Below are positions 47,735 through 57,437 of a stretch of DNA of 64,000 bases, in pieces; the first letter of the stretch is position 1, and every line of letters begins with the position of its first letter. The notes beneath the pieces were generated by a model, which did no database searches, had not been told where the DNA came from, and was given only the letters and a program-made list of their open reading frames with translations. The stretch spans positions 992,001-1,056,000 of the forward strand of contig NZ_CP014007.2 of assembly GCF_001658025.2 (NCBI RefSeq). The letters run 5' to 3'. Made by a program: the position numbers and the translations under genes. The stretch comes from Kosakonia oryzae. Lineage in GTDB: Bacteria > Pseudomonadota > Gammaproteobacteria > Enterobacterales > Enterobacteriaceae.

Positions 47735-48340
47735 TTATTGTGACGCCTCTGCAAGTAAGGCCGCCTGTACAGCAGGACGCGCATTGATCCTTCTCTTATA
47801 CGCTAACAGGGCGGGCCAGCGATTCAGTTCGAAGGAGAAGAATTCACACCAGCCCAGCACGGTGAAAAGGTAGGCATCAGCGACGCTGAACGACGAACCG
47901 GTCAGATAGGTTTTATCGTTGAGTGCATCCTCGAGGAAATCGAAGCGCCGGAAGAGTTTCTCACGAAAAAACGCTCTGACCTCTTCCGGCAGCGTGGCGT
48001 TGAACAGCGGTGCCGAGCCTGCGTGTATTTCACTGGTGATAAAGTTCAGCCACTCCTGCAGACGTACCCGCGCCCAGCTGTCCGCTCGCGGCGCCAGCCC
48101 GCTTTCCGGTTTCATGTCGGCGAGGTACTGCACAATGGCCGGGCCTTCGGTGAGGATCTGCCCATTATCCAGTTCCAGTGCAGCGACATAGCCTTTAGGG
48201 TTAATGGTCCGGAAATCGCGTCCGTCCGCAGTGAGTTTGCTCCTGTTATCCACTTTGATCAGTTCAAATTCCAGCCCGAGTTCACGTAGCACAATGTGTG
48301 GTGAAAGCGAACAGGTGTTCGGGGCGTAATACAATTTCAT
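47735..48340 (-). CDS. Glutathione S-transferase
   Basis: A 201-residue cytosolic GST. The thioredoxin-like N-terminal half is MKLYYAPNTCSLSPHIVLRELG, the beta-class signature with Cys10, and the helical C-terminal half includes FSVADAYLFTVLGW. Start 48340 follows GGAGAG. It is divergent from the LysR gene at 48472, a likely regulator, and may conjugate electrophiles. Confidence 0.92.
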   Translation of the reverse strand: MKLYYAPNTCSLSPHIVLRELGLEFELIKVDNRSKLTADGRDFRTINPKGYVAALELDNGQILTEGPAIVQYLADMKPESGLAPRADSWARVRLQEWLNFITSEIHAGSAPLFNATLPEEVRAFFREKLFRRFDFLEDALNDKTYLTGSSFSVADAYLFTVLGWCEFFSFELNRWPALLAYKRRINARPAVQAALLAEASQ

Positions 48341-48471
48341 GCTCTCTCTCCGATAAAGTGAAAAGTTGTTGCCTAACATTCAGGGCGATCCTCAATACAC
48401 TGTGATTAAAGCGTCTTGCGCTGTAAAATTAATGTTTCATGAATTAGCTATTAGCTGAGCTACTGATACTT

Positions 48472-49347
48472 ATGATGAATCTTTTGCACTGGCGCTTACT
48501 GGTCGCAGTGGCAGATGCCAGCAATATCTCGCGTGCCGCTGAGGAAGTAGGAATGACTCAGTCCGGTGCCAGCCAGGCTATCGCCCAGTTAGAATCTTCA
48601 CTTGGTTTCGCGGTATTTACGCGTGAGCGTCGGCATATCGGTGTCACCGCGCTGGGTGAGCAGGTTGTCGGGCATGCAAGGAGCATGCTGGAGCGGCTTA
48701 ACGCGATTCGCATGTTGGCGGATGAGAACCGGGGTTTACAGGGTGGGCGCATTCGACTTGCCAGTTTCCCTTCCGTGACATCCACATTGTTGCCTGGACT
48801 GCTGCGCGACTTTAAGCGCCTGCACCCGGGCATGGAAGTGGTGGTACTGGAAGGTACGGACGAGGAAGTCGAGGAGTGGCTTGCTGCAGACACCGTGGAG
48901 CTGGGCGTGGTAATGAACCCGCTACCGGGACGAGCCGACTTTATCGTTGGGCAGGATGTATGGGTTGCAGTAATGCCAGCCAGTCATCCGCTGGGACGTC
49001 ATGCCGGTACGAGCGGCATAACGCTGGAAAAACTGGCAGACCAACCCTTTGTTCTCGCCACAGGCGGATGTATCGTCAATGGAAAAAGTCTGATGGAACA
49101 GGCAGGTTTGCAGCTTTCTGACATACGCGTGAAAGTGCGCGACTGGAGCAGTGCCTGCCTGCTGGTGCGGGAAGGGATGGGTGTCGCGCTGGTCCCTGAA
49201 TCTGCCCTGCCGGTTGAATTACGCGGCTTGTGCGTGGTGCCGGTGACACCTACTGTACAGCGTGAATTTGGTCTGGTTTGTTCGCCATGCGGAAAATCGT
49301 CTGCTGCGACACAGGCGTTACTGAAAGGGCTGCGCAGAGGGGGATGA
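48472..49347 (+). CDS. LysR-family regulator divergent from the GST gene
   Basis: A 291-residue LysR protein with the helix-turn-helix SNISRAAEEVGMTQSGASQAIAQLE and a C-terminal effector domain. The 131-bp divergent gap to the glutathione S-transferase fits direct control. It has no strong ribosome-binding site. Confidence 0.88.
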   Translation: MMNLLHWRLLVAVADASNISRAAEEVGMTQSGASQAIAQLESSLGFAVFTRERRHIGVTALGEQVVGHARSMLERLNAIRMLADENRGLQGGRIRLASFPSVTSTLLPGLLRDFKRLHPGMEVVVLEGTDEEVEEWLAADTVELGVVMNPLPGRADFIVGQDVWVAVMPASHPLGRHAGTSGITLEKLADQPFVLATGGCIVNGKSLMEQAGLQLSDIRVKVRDWSSACLLVREGMGVALVPESALPVELRGLCVVPVTPTVQREFGLVCSPCGKSSAATQALLKGLRRGG

Positions 49348-49408
49348 TCGGCGGCAAGGTTAATGCGTAATGTGATTTATGCACGTGCAGGCGTGCCAGC
49401 AGGCGACC

Positions 49409-50830
49409 TTATGGCGCTAATAATGCTGCCAAACGTTTCACTGCAGCTTGTGCTTCTTCCGCGCGGGTAAAATTGGTAAATCCCATCAATAGCCCGTTCT
49501 GCTGCCGGGTACCTGCCTCCCATTCACTGAGCGCCCTGACACCAAGCCCTGCGGCCTGAGCCGCTGTCGCCAGCGTTTTATCGCACTGATGCTCGTTCAG
49601 CCAGGCCAGAACCTGGATTCCCCCGGCCTGCGGCTGGATGTGCAGAGAGGAGCCGATAATGCGTTCAAGTGCCTCCACAAGATAACCGCGTCTGACGGCG
49701 TACAACTGGCGCATTTTGCGCAAATGGCGGGCAAAATGCCCCTGTTGCATGAAGGCCGCCACCATCGCTTGCGGCAGAATTGATCCAGGTCCTGGCCCGT
49801 GGTTAACCGCCTCGTGAAAGGTCCGTTGCAAAGCGGGAGGTACCACCAGATAGGCCAGACGCAAGCCGGGAAACAGGACCTTACTGAAGGTTCCGGTATA
49901 AAGCACACGCTGCTCATGATCGAGACTTTTCAGGGCCGGTAGTGGATGCCCGTGGTAACGGAATTCACTGTCGTAGTCATCCTCAATGATCCAGGCATCT
50001 TTCTGGTTCGCCCACGCCAGCAACGCCAAACGTCGGGGGAGGGATAATGCGACGCCTGTGGGGCTTTGGTGTGAAGGTGTGACGACCGCAAACCGTGCAT
50101 TGGGTGCCATCTGTTGCCCGACGGCGACCTGTAGCCCCTCTTCATCCACCGGAACCGGGGTTAGCGTCATGCCCATTTGCTGCAGAGCGTATCTACCAGG
50201 AAAATAACCGGGATTTTCATACCAACCGTCGTCGCCTGTCCGTAAAACGGTACGACACAGCAGTTCCAGCGCTCCCTGATAGCCGATGGTAATAAAGACC
50301 TGTTCCGGCGTGCAGGCGATACCACGCGAAATGCCCAGATAGGTAGCGATGGCCTCCCGTAGCGGTGTGTATCCGGCAGGATCGGGATAATTCATCATCG
50401 TGGCCTCAATCATCCGCAGCGTTTGCCCCGACAGTCGAGACCATATTTTACGCGGGAACGCATCAAGCGCCGGTACACCAGGCTGAAACGGTAAAATATT
50501 CCCCGTCTGGCGCACCTGATAAGGTTGCACACCTGAGGTTCTGTGCTGCGGCAGCGGATTTCCGGCCTTCGGCAGCGTCGCCAGTTGGGGCGAGACCCGG
50601 GTGCCCGCCGCGCCTTTCGTCACCAGGTAGCCCTCACTAACCAACATCTGATAAGCCATTTCCACCGTTCCCCGCGCGACGTGAAGCTCGCTGGCGAGAT
50701 TGCGTATTGATGGAACACGCTCCCCCGGGCTCAGCCGGCCGGTAGCGATCGCGTCGCGATAGCGCTGATAAAGCTGCAAATAGAGTGGTGTGTCAGGCTG
50801 CCAGCTGGATTTCAGCATCTGTGCTTTCAT
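49409..50830 (-). CDS. MocR/PdxR-type GntR regulator with aminotransferase domain
   Basis: A 473-residue fusion: GntR winged helix at about 12-80 (GERVPSIRNLASELHVARGTVEMAYQML) and a fold-type-I aminotransferase domain from about 110. The PLP-binding Lys lies in YTGTFSKVLFPGLRLAY (about 317), with DDYDSEFR before it. Such proteins control PLP or amine metabolism. It is divergent from a GNAT gene at 50920 (90 bp), which it may regulate. Confidence 0.92.
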   Translation of the reverse strand: MKAQMLKSSWQPDTPLYLQLYQRYRDAIATGRLSPGERVPSIRNLASELHVARGTVEMAYQMLVSEGYLVTKGAAGTRVSPQLATLPKAGNPLPQHRTSGVQPYQVRQTGNILPFQPGVPALDAFPRKIWSRLSGQTLRMIEATMMNYPDPAGYTPLREAIATYLGISRGIACTPEQVFITIGYQGALELLCRTVLRTGDDGWYENPGYFPGRYALQQMGMTLTPVPVDEEGLQVAVGQQMAPNARFAVVTPSHQSPTGVALSLPRRLALLAWANQKDAWIIEDDYDSEFRYHGHPLPALKSLDHEQRVLYTGTFSKVLFPGLRLAYLVVPPALQRTFHEAVNHGPGPGSILPQAMVAAFMQQGHFARHLRKMRQLYAVRRGYLVEALERIIGSSLHIQPQAGGIQVLAWLNEHQCDKTLATAAQAAGLGVRALSEWEAGTRQQNGLLMGFTNFTRAEEAQAAVKRLAALLAP

Positions 50831-50919
50831 GTCATTTGTCCTGGTGATTTAGATAATTCTTGTCACTGTAGCATGGGTCATGTCGGCGATATATTGCAGC
50901 CATCAGACAGGGGGAACGA

Positions 50920-51354
50920 ATGGCGACATTTGAACTATACAAGGTTGAAAGCGAGCTGGCGCTCCATGCTGCGTACACACTAATGCGGGAGTTGCGACCG
51001 CACCTGACCGATGCCGCGAACTTTATCGCGCGCGTCCATCGTCAGGCTCAACAAGGGTATTGCTTGCAAGGTGTCTGGCAGGATCAACAGCTACTGGCCC
51101 TGGCGGGCTATCGGATTTCGGAAAATCTGCTGTACGGGCGCTTTCTGTACGTCGATGACCTTGTGACTGCCCCCTGTGCCCGCAGCCACGGACTGGGGGC
51201 GAAATTAATCGATGCCCTGCGCGCAGAGGCGCACGAGCAGAATTGTACTCACCTGGTGCTGGATACCGCTTTAAGCAATGCGCTGGGACAACGTTTTTAC
51301 TATCGACAAGGATTGCTGGCGGCAGGCATGCACTTTCGTCAGACCTTAGCATGA
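50920..51354 (+). CDS. GNAT-family N-acetyltransferase, first
   Basis: A 144-residue acetyltransferase; acetyl-CoA loop in CARSHGLGAKLIDALRAEA (about 86-104). The substrate is unknown. GGGGGAAC gives the ribosome-binding site. It is divergent from the MocR gene and 27 bp before the AhpD-like gene, so the two may be co-transcribed. Confidence 0.88.
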   Translation: MATFELYKVESELALHAAYTLMRELRPHLTDAANFIARVHRQAQQGYCLQGVWQDQQLLALAGYRISENLLYGRFLYVDDLVTAPCARSHGLGAKLIDALRAEAHEQNCTHLVLDTALSNALGQRFYYRQGLLAAGMHFRQTLA

Positions 51355-51381
51355 CGTTTTTTAATAACCGGAGATAAACTG

Positions 51382-51816
51382 ATGAGCACCCCACAACGTT
51401 TACCCTATTTCACCCTTTCCCCGGAAGCCTATAACGGGTTTGCTGCGACCAAAAAGGCGCTGAGTAAAAGCAGCCTCGGGAAAGCGCTGATAGAGTTAGT
51501 CTGGCTGCGGATCTCGCAGATTAACGGCTGCGCATTTTGTCTTGAAATGCACGCCAAAGCCCTGCGCGCCGACGGTGAAAGCGCTGCGCGACTGGATAGT
51601 CTGGCGGGATGGCGCGTCAGCGAATTATTCAGCGAACGTGAACGTGTGGCTCTTGCGTGGGCGGAGTCGCTGACGCACGTAGATAAAACGCATGCGCCTG
51701 ATGATGATTATCTTCCTCTGCAGGCACATTTCAGCGAAGCTGAAATTTCCGACCTGACCTTTGCGATTGCGCTGATGAGCGCCTTCAACCGTCTGGCGAT
51801 CGGCATGCGTCAGTAA
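51382..51816 (+). CDS. AhpD-like carboxymuconolactone decarboxylase family protein
   Basis: A 144-residue protein with Cys50-Ala-Phe-Cys53 followed by LEMHAKAL, the redox form of the family. It is the second of the window, related in motif to that at 34314. It follows the GNAT gene by 27 bp and probably shares its transcript. Confidence 0.88.
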   Translation: MSTPQRLPYFTLSPEAYNGFAATKKALSKSSLGKALIELVWLRISQINGCAFCLEMHAKALRADGESAARLDSLAGWRVSELFSERERVALAWAESLTHVDKTHAPDDDYLPLQAHFSEAEISDLTFAIALMSAFNRLAIGMRQ

Positions 51817-51862
51817 TCATGACGTCCGGCTCAGGGATGCGCCGGAACGGTGAATATTCAGC

Positions 51863-52330
51863 CTATTGCTTGCGCCCTGGCGCCTGTTCGCAGGAATCAG
51901 GCTGCTCCCCAGAGGCGAGTACGGCCAGTTCCGACACGCCTTCACTCATTATGTAGTTGTCCTGCAGAAGATGTTGAATATTCACCCAGCGGGCTTCACT
52001 TACGTCATCGGCTGCAGCGGGTTCGCCACTCACATACCGGCATTGTATTGCAACCATAACGTAGTGCGTGCTCACATCGCCGTTATCATCTTTAGCAATC
52101 GCATCCACCACCGTGAGTATCCGCTCCGGGTCTGCCACGATACCCGTTTCTTCATAGAGCTCACGTTGAGCGGCGGCGAATGATGTTTCGCCGATCTCCG
52201 TTTTCCCACCGGGAAAGCCCCACATACCGGCGTCCGGCGGGTTATTCCGTTTTACCAGCAGAACGTGTTTTTCACGCACCACCACAGCCAGGACAGCGGC
52301 AATGGGCCTGGCCGACGGTATCGGATACAT
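51863..52330 (-). CDS. Nudix hydrolase
   Basis: A 155-residue pyrophosphohydrolase with a complete Nudix box, from GGKTEIGETSFAAAQRELYE to ETGI (about 43-66). The ATG at 52330 follows GGAGAACCAC; an in-frame extension of 33 residues lacks a ribosome-binding site. The substrate, probably a damaged nucleotide or NDP-linked compound, is unknown. Confidence 0.9.
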   Translation of the reverse strand: MYPIPSARPIAAVLAVVVREKHVLLVKRNNPPDAGMWGFPGGKTEIGETSFAAAQRELYEETGIVADPERILTVVDAIAKDDNGDVSTHYVMVAIQCRYVSGEPAAADDVSEARWVNIQHLLQDNYIMSEGVSELAVLASGEQPDSCEQAPGRKQ

Positions 52331-52498
52331 GTGGTTCTCCTTTGAAAGAAATATCGGCGGTGAAGATGCCCCAACCGCGTGAAGATCGCTGGTAATAACC
52401 CCTGTATCCACTTTTCGCCAATTTTTCAAAATATAAACACTTGTACGTTAATTATTAACGACACAGCGTCTCATCTTTTATCTGTCATAACGGAGAAT

Positions 52499-52984
52499 TT
52501 ATCTTCCCCGGGCTTTTTCACCCGTTAGCGTTAATACCGTACTGGTTATAATGGCGACGGCCTTACCATCTTCGCGAGATATTTCACATCGGTAATGACT
52601 GATCGTTTTGCCACGATGCTCAGCATGTGCGGTAGCTAACAAACGCGAACGCCAGACAGGACGAAGAAAAGTGGCATTAAGGTCTATCGTTGTAAAACTT
52701 TCATTTTTCTGCATTAAGGTCGAGTGCGCGGTTCCTATTGCAGCGTCTGCCAGTTCGCATAATAAGCCGCCATGGACAGTGCCCTGCTGATTTCCATGAC
52801 GTGCCGAATCGGCATCAAGCATCAGCGTCGCCTTTGCTTCGCCAATATCCACAATGCTGAAACCCAGCAGCCCTGAGATGGCTGTGGGATAATTCATATG
52901 TGTTGTCATCGTATCGTCCAGCGTACCCTGCAACTGGTGCTGTAAAAATTCGAGGACGGGTATATAAACGGACTTTTCTTTCAT
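52499..52984 (-). CDS. PaaI-family hotdog thioesterase
   Basis: A 161-residue hotdog-fold protein with HGNQQGTVHGGLLCELADAAIGTA, the PaaI active-site region. Acyl-CoA thioester hydrolysis is the expected reaction. The start is ambiguous among three in-frame ATGs (52996, 52987, 52984); AAGGTG is best spaced from 52984. Confidence 0.86.
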   Translation of the reverse strand: MKEKSVYIPVLEFLQHQLQGTLDDTMTTHMNYPTAISGLLGFSIVDIGEAKATLMLDADSARHGNQQGTVHGGLLCELADAAIGTAHSTLMQKNESFTTIDLNATFLRPVWRSRLLATAHAEHRGKTISHYRCEISREDGKAVAIITSTVLTLTGEKARGR

Positions 52985-53107
52985 CATCACCTTCATATAA
53001 ATACTGTCGCGACGGAAATAGAGCGGGGCAGCGCGATTATCTGCCCCCAATCAGAAATGTCTTTGCGATATAAAAGTTGCAGGTGAGACTTTTCCGGCAG
53101 GCCTTTC

Positions 53108-53536
53108 TCACTTTCGCACTGCGACTATCATTTCCAGCTCAACAGGCGCGCCGCGCGGTAATTCAGCAACGCCTACCGAAGTGCGGGCATGCGTGCCCCT
53201 TGCTCCAAGCCTCGCGACGAGCCGATCGGATGCTCCATTCATTACCTGGCTTTGCTGGATAAAACCGGGGGCAGAAGCAATATACCCGACGACTTTAATC
53301 ACCTGGATAATATTAGCCTCGCCGCCTACGGCCTCACTCACTGCTGCAATACAGAGGTCTGCACAAAAAGCTGCGGCCTGTTGAGCAGCGGGAAGATCAA
53401 TCTCCTGTCCCACTTTTCCTGAATAAAGTAGCGTTTCACCTTTGCGCGGAAGTTGCCCGCTCACATAAGCCAGCCCGTCATGGATGATGACGGGAACATA
53501 ATTTCCACCCGGCTGATTTGTTATATGTTCAGTCAT
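53108..53536 (-). CDS. RidA-family reactive-intermediate deaminase
   Basis: A 142-residue member of the RidA/YjgF superfamily with ARTSVGVAELPRGAPVELEM carrying the conserved Arg and the trimer interface. Such proteins hydrolyse enamines and imines. AGGTGATATT precedes the ATG. It is separated by 123 bp from the thioesterase and transcribed in the same direction. Confidence 0.88.
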   Translation of the reverse strand: MTEHITNQPGGNYVPVIIHDGLAYVSGQLPRKGETLLYSGKVGQEIDLPAAQQAAAFCADLCIAAVSEAVGGEANIIQVIKVVGYIASAPGFIQQSQVMNGASDRLVARLGARGTHARTSVGVAELPRGAPVELEMIVAVRK

Positions 53537-53673
53537 AATATCACCTGTATTTTACCGTTCCTGCATTCGGGATAACGTATTCACACATGGGTCAGAATAC
53601 ACGCCTGACAACCACCTGCGAGCGGGAATTATTTTTATATTCCAGACTGGGATGTTGCTGATTATGGAAATAT

Positions 53674-54234
53674 TCAGTCAGGTATCACCAGCGCACCACA
53701 ATCACTGTCGGTAATGAAGGTAGCCAGTAATTCGGCAGGTTCCGTTTTACTGACGTTTTCGGCAAAAAGGTGTAATGCGCCGGGCGGCTCGAACCAGGTT
53801 TGCCCTGTTGTATAAGTTTCAGCCGCTCCTCCTTCCATTTGCGAGCGCAACGTGCCTTTCAGGACAAACGCCAAAACCGAACCCGGATGACGATGCCGCG
53901 GTGTATAAGCGTCTGGCGGAAAGTCAACCACCGCTACGGTGATGGATTTGCCGGGAATGTCCGGCAAAGACTCACAGGAAACGGGCCTGATGCTCGTTTC
54001 AGGGCGCGTGGTATCCATGACACCGGACATACCGGACATCTGTAAACCCGTCAAAGCATGTTGGTCATCATGATGCATGGCTGGCGCTGAAGCGCCCGGA
54101 TGATATACCCATGCAATATCACCCGCGAAGAGCAATGCCGCACCTGCAGCGGCGATGATGATAAGCCGCCTGAAAGGGCTGAAATGCAAAAGTGTCTTTC
54201 TCTGCGAGAAGGATGAATCAGGCTGTGTAAACAC
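53674..54234 (-). CDS. Membrane-anchored cupin protein
   Basis: A 186-residue protein with one membrane helix (RRLIIIAAAGAALLFAGDIAWVY, about 22-44), a His/Met-rich linker (MHHDDQHALTGLQMSGMSGVM), then a cupin at about 95-175 with RHRHPG and the GQTWFEPPGALH block. The cupin would face the periplasm. The start is GTG with GAGG. The linker is of the kind that binds copper, but no function is known. Confidence 0.78.
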   Translation of the reverse strand: MFTQPDSSFSQRKTLLHFSPFRRLIIIAAAGAALLFAGDIAWVYHPGASAPAMHHDDQHALTGLQMSGMSGVMDTTRPETSIRPVSCESLPDIPGKSITVAVVDFPPDAYTPRHRHPGSVLAFVLKGTLRSQMEGGAAETYTTGQTWFEPPGALHLFAENVSKTEPAELLATFITDSDCGALVIPD

Positions 54235-54529
54235 GGGAACCTCATGACGAAATGCCGTAACTAGCGTTACAGACGGAAATCACAGAGTGTTGATCGCCTT
54301 CAACCGGGCGCCATCAATTTGTCCGGCGGTGTTAAGGCTGCAATATATCGCCATAATGACCCACCCCATAGGGTCAAGAATTAACAGAAATACCAGGACA
54401 TTTGCCTTTGATGAACGCAGTTAACATCAATACCGCTGCATGACATGCCCCTGCAATAGCGCTTGACAGGGTTTCAGTAATCAGTAATCTCTCTTTTGTG
54501 GGAATAATATCTCAAATAAGAGAAATGGC

Positions 54530-55093
54530 ATGAACAACCAGGATTACAGAGCAAGATTAGCCGCACGTCTGGCTGCGCTGCGCTTACAACACACTTGGTC
54601 ACTTGACGATCTTTCCTCTGCGTCAGGCATCAGCAGGGCATCCTTATCACGCATTGAACGGGGTGAGGTCAGCCCGACTGCTGAGGTTCTCAACCAGCTC
54701 TGTATTGTGTACGGGATGACAATGTCCCGGCTGCTAAGCGAGATTGAACAGGCCGCAGATAATCTGTTCAGGGCAGAGCAACAACCCCTGTGGCAGGATG
54801 AGCTGAATGGCTTTGAGCGACGCATGTTATTACCGCCTTCTACTCAATTCCGCTGCGAGATGATCGAGGGAAAATTGCGCCCTGGCGCTTTTATTGAATA
54901 TTCAAGCCCTCCCGTTCAGGGGCTTGAACAATATCTATGGTTATATGCAGGTGAATTAACGATTACGATGAATACTGAAAAATGGAGTTTGCAAGAAGGC
55001 GACAGTTTGCGTTTCCATTTATCAGGTTCTTCATCATTCAGCGCTCATCAGAGCCTCGGTGCACATTATATTTTGGTGATATGTAAATCATGA
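54530..55093 (+). CDS. XRE-family regulator with cupin domain
   Basis: A 187-residue protein: helix-turn-helix at about 10-65 (SLDDLSSASGISRASLSRIERGEVSPTAEVLNQL) and a cupin ligand-binding domain at about 110-185. It overlaps the next GNAT gene by four bases (ATGA), so the pair is translationally coupled. It probably controls its own operon. Confidence 0.88.
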   Translation: MNNQDYRARLAARLAALRLQHTWSLDDLSSASGISRASLSRIERGEVSPTAEVLNQLCIVYGMTMSRLLSEIEQAADNLFRAEQQPLWQDELNGFERRMLLPPSTQFRCEMIEGKLRPGAFIEYSSPPVQGLEQYLWLYAGELTITMNTEKWSLQEGDSLRFHLSGSSSFSAHQSLGAHYILVICKS

Positions 55094-55617
55094 TCGAATA
55101 TGAACTTCTCAGCGCTACACAGGCGCATCAATGCTTACCAGAATTAGGTGACGTGTTGCAGTCTTGTGTAAAAGATGGAGCCAGCGTCGGTTTTACCGAT
55201 CCCGACGATCGGCAGGCTATTGACCGTTTCTGGAAAGATAAAATTTATAGTCTTGCCAGCCACGATTGCGAGTTATTAATCGCCCGCGATAAGGGTTTTT
55301 TAGCCGCAACCGTCATCATTAACTATTGTGGCATTCCGAATGGCCGCCATCGTGCTGAAATATCCAAACTCCTCGTTCATCCACAGGCTCGTCGTCAGGG
55401 AATTGCCAGAGAATTAATGCGTCGGGCAGAAGATATGGCCTGGAAAAAAGGTATCTCTTTACTCGTACTTGATACACGAACCGGAGATGTGGCCAGCGAC
55501 TTATATCTTTCCCTTGGGTGGCAGATAGCCGGGGTAATACCTTGCTATGCGAAGTCGATAGAAAATACCTTACACGGCACAACCTTTATGTACAAAATTA
55601 ATGATTCCGCTGGCTGA
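55090..55617 (+). CDS. GNAT-family N-acetyltransferase coupled to the XRE regulator
   Basis: A 175-residue acetyltransferase; the acetyl-CoA loop is HPQARRQGIARELMRRAEDMA (about 98-115). It overlaps the regulator gene by four bases. A coupled XRE-cupin plus GNAT pair suggests that the regulator senses the substrate or product of the enzyme. Its substrate may be an amine, but this is unknown. Confidence 0.87.
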   Translation: MIEYELLSATQAHQCLPELGDVLQSCVKDGASVGFTDPDDRQAIDRFWKDKIYSLASHDCELLIARDKGFLAATVIINYCGIPNGRHRAEISKLLVHPQARRQGIARELMRRAEDMAWKKGISLLVLDTRTGDVASDLYLSLGWQIAGVIPCYAKSIENTLHGTTFMYKINDSAG

Positions 55618-55863
55618 TGATATTCATCGGCACTTTTCGCGTTAATACTGATCGTCATGCGAAAAAAAATTACCGGTGCACAGAAATAAACTGAAAAAAT
55701 AACCGTGTCGTACATTCACCTCAAATGTGAAGCGAGCAGCCTGTCGGAAGCGTTATATCGTCAATAGTGTGGTCTTTTGCCAGTTATAATATGGGGAGTG
55801 TTATCTCCCCTGCACTGAATATACTGGCAGGGCGGTGTGAAGAGAGTAACTGGAGAATATCGC

Positions 55864-56619
55864 ATGGAACAGTTCAACAAGAATGCAAAGGCTTACGATA
55901 AAATCAGAAGCAAGATAACCTATCCACAGACCCTGTATCGTTATCTTGCCGAACGGGCTCCCGCGACCAGTGCCGCACTGGATATTGGCTGTGGTAATGG
56001 GGTTTCCAGCATTCGCCTTAAAGACTATTTCAGTTATGTGGAAGGATGCGATTTAGGGGAGGCGTTAATTGAACGGGCGCGGGTTAACTATCCGGAACTG
56101 AGCTTCACCGTTTCCCCGGCAGAAACGTTTTCTCCCGGGCGGACCTTTGACCTGATTACCAGCGCCACCTCTTTTTACTGGATGGATCGTAAAGCGGTGC
56201 TGACCAACCTGAAAAGCTGGTTGCGCCCGGAGGGGCTTTTTTGCGCTTACCGATATGATGTCCCGATAATTTATGGCCCGTTACGGGACTACATTGAAAA
56301 AGAGCTGGTAACACACTGGGCTGCCCATCGCGATCCCCGTTTAATACAATACGATGATACGCTTGAGTTGATGCGTGATTGCCCGCATTTGCAGGATGCA
56401 AGGCGTGAAGCGTTTGCAAATATCCTGTTCCTGAGCGCTGAAGAAGTGGCGCTGTTTTTCCTCTCAACAAGCTATGCCAGCCGTTTTATTGAACTGGAGG
56501 GAGGCGAAACTTACCGCAACAATTTTGTGGAAAAAGTGATGTCCATCGGTGGCTCCGAACCGATAGCCGTGAATTTTGATATTCATGCATTCAGCGCCAC
56601 GTATCTTCCGGCAAACTGA
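55864..56619 (+). CDS. Class I SAM-dependent methyltransferase
   Basis: A 251-residue methyltransferase with the SAM-binding motif ALDIGCGNGVSSIRL (about 43-57) and a following acidic loop. Start 55864 follows GGAG; an upstream in-frame GTG at 55837 lacks a site. The substrate is unknown. An intrinsic terminator follows the stop. Confidence 0.88.
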   Translation: MEQFNKNAKAYDKIRSKITYPQTLYRYLAERAPATSAALDIGCGNGVSSIRLKDYFSYVEGCDLGEALIERARVNYPELSFTVSPAETFSPGRTFDLITSATSFYWMDRKAVLTNLKSWLRPEGLFCAYRYDVPIIYGPLRDYIEKELVTHWAAHRDPRLIQYDDTLELMRDCPHLQDARREAFANILFLSAEEVALFFLSTSYASRFIELEGGETYRNNFVEKVMSIGGSEPIAVNFDIHAFSATYLPAN

Positions 56620-56627
56620 ATTATCGC

Positions 56628-56650
56628 AGGCCGTAACAGCGGCCTTTTTT
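56628..56650 (+). terminator. Intrinsic terminator after the methyltransferase
   Basis: AGGCCG (56628-56633), six-base loop, CGGCCT (56640-56645) then a run of Ts to 56650. It begins nine bases past the stop. Confidence 0.85.
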
Positions 56651-56771
56651 GTTTGCCACCACAGCAAGCATGCACGATCGAAAATGGAAGATATCCGATC
56701 GCCAGGGGCTGTCAGTATTCCGTTATTTTTGTTAATACTATTCCCCCGACATTTTCGTGTATGGATAAATT

Positions 56772-57314
56772 ATGAAGTTATTTTCTACCGAGCGAACTGA
56801 TGTGCATTTGCTTGTCACCGATCTTGCAGAAAGTTTTCAGCGTTATCTGCTTAATAACAGGTCCCATTTAGCGCCGTTTGAACCATTACGTGATGAAGAC
56901 TATTTTATGCTCGAAAATATATCGCAAAGAATAATAAACTCACTGAACGATTACGAGAATAGAAAGTGTCTGAACCTTGTAGTGACGTTAAAAAATGAAG
57001 ATCGCATTATCGCCAGTATTAACTTCACTAATTTCATCTTTGGTGTTTTTCAGGCATGTTACTTAGGTTTTTCACTGGATCACGATTGCCAGGGTAGAGG
57101 CTTAATGCATGAATCCCTTGAGGGGTCTCTTCGTTATGTGCGTGAAAACTATGGCATGCACAGGATAATGGCCAATCATCTCCCGGAGAACGAACGCAGT
57201 AGCAATACCCTAAGACGTTTGGGGTTTGTAAAAGAGGGATATGCCGAATCCTATTTGAAAATAAACGGTGCCTGGCAGGATCATGTCCTGAACTCATATG
57301 TATTTCCTGAGTGA
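56772..57314 (+). CDS. RimJ/RimL-like GNAT acetyltransferase
   Basis: A 180-residue acetyltransferase. CQGRGLMHESLEGSLRYV (about 102-119) is the acetyl-CoA site and RLGFVKEGYAESYLKING near the end is typical of the RimJ/RimL group, which modify ribosomal or other protein N-termini. A specific target cannot be read. Confidence 0.86.
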   Translation: MKLFSTERTDVHLLVTDLAESFQRYLLNNRSHLAPFEPLRDEDYFMLENISQRIINSLNDYENRKCLNLVVTLKNEDRIIASINFTNFIFGVFQACYLGFSLDHDCQGRGLMHESLEGSLRYVRENYGMHRIMANHLPENERSSNTLRRLGFVKEGYAESYLKINGAWQDHVLNSYVFPE

Positions 57315-57437
57315 TTGCCCCAACAATATACACTCATGTCGCTTACCAAATGACCTGCTGGCGATCACGTTAAATAACTGTTCTGCGGAACTAACCGATC
57401 TTCGCGTTATATTTTTAGCATAAAAAGAGGAAAGCTC

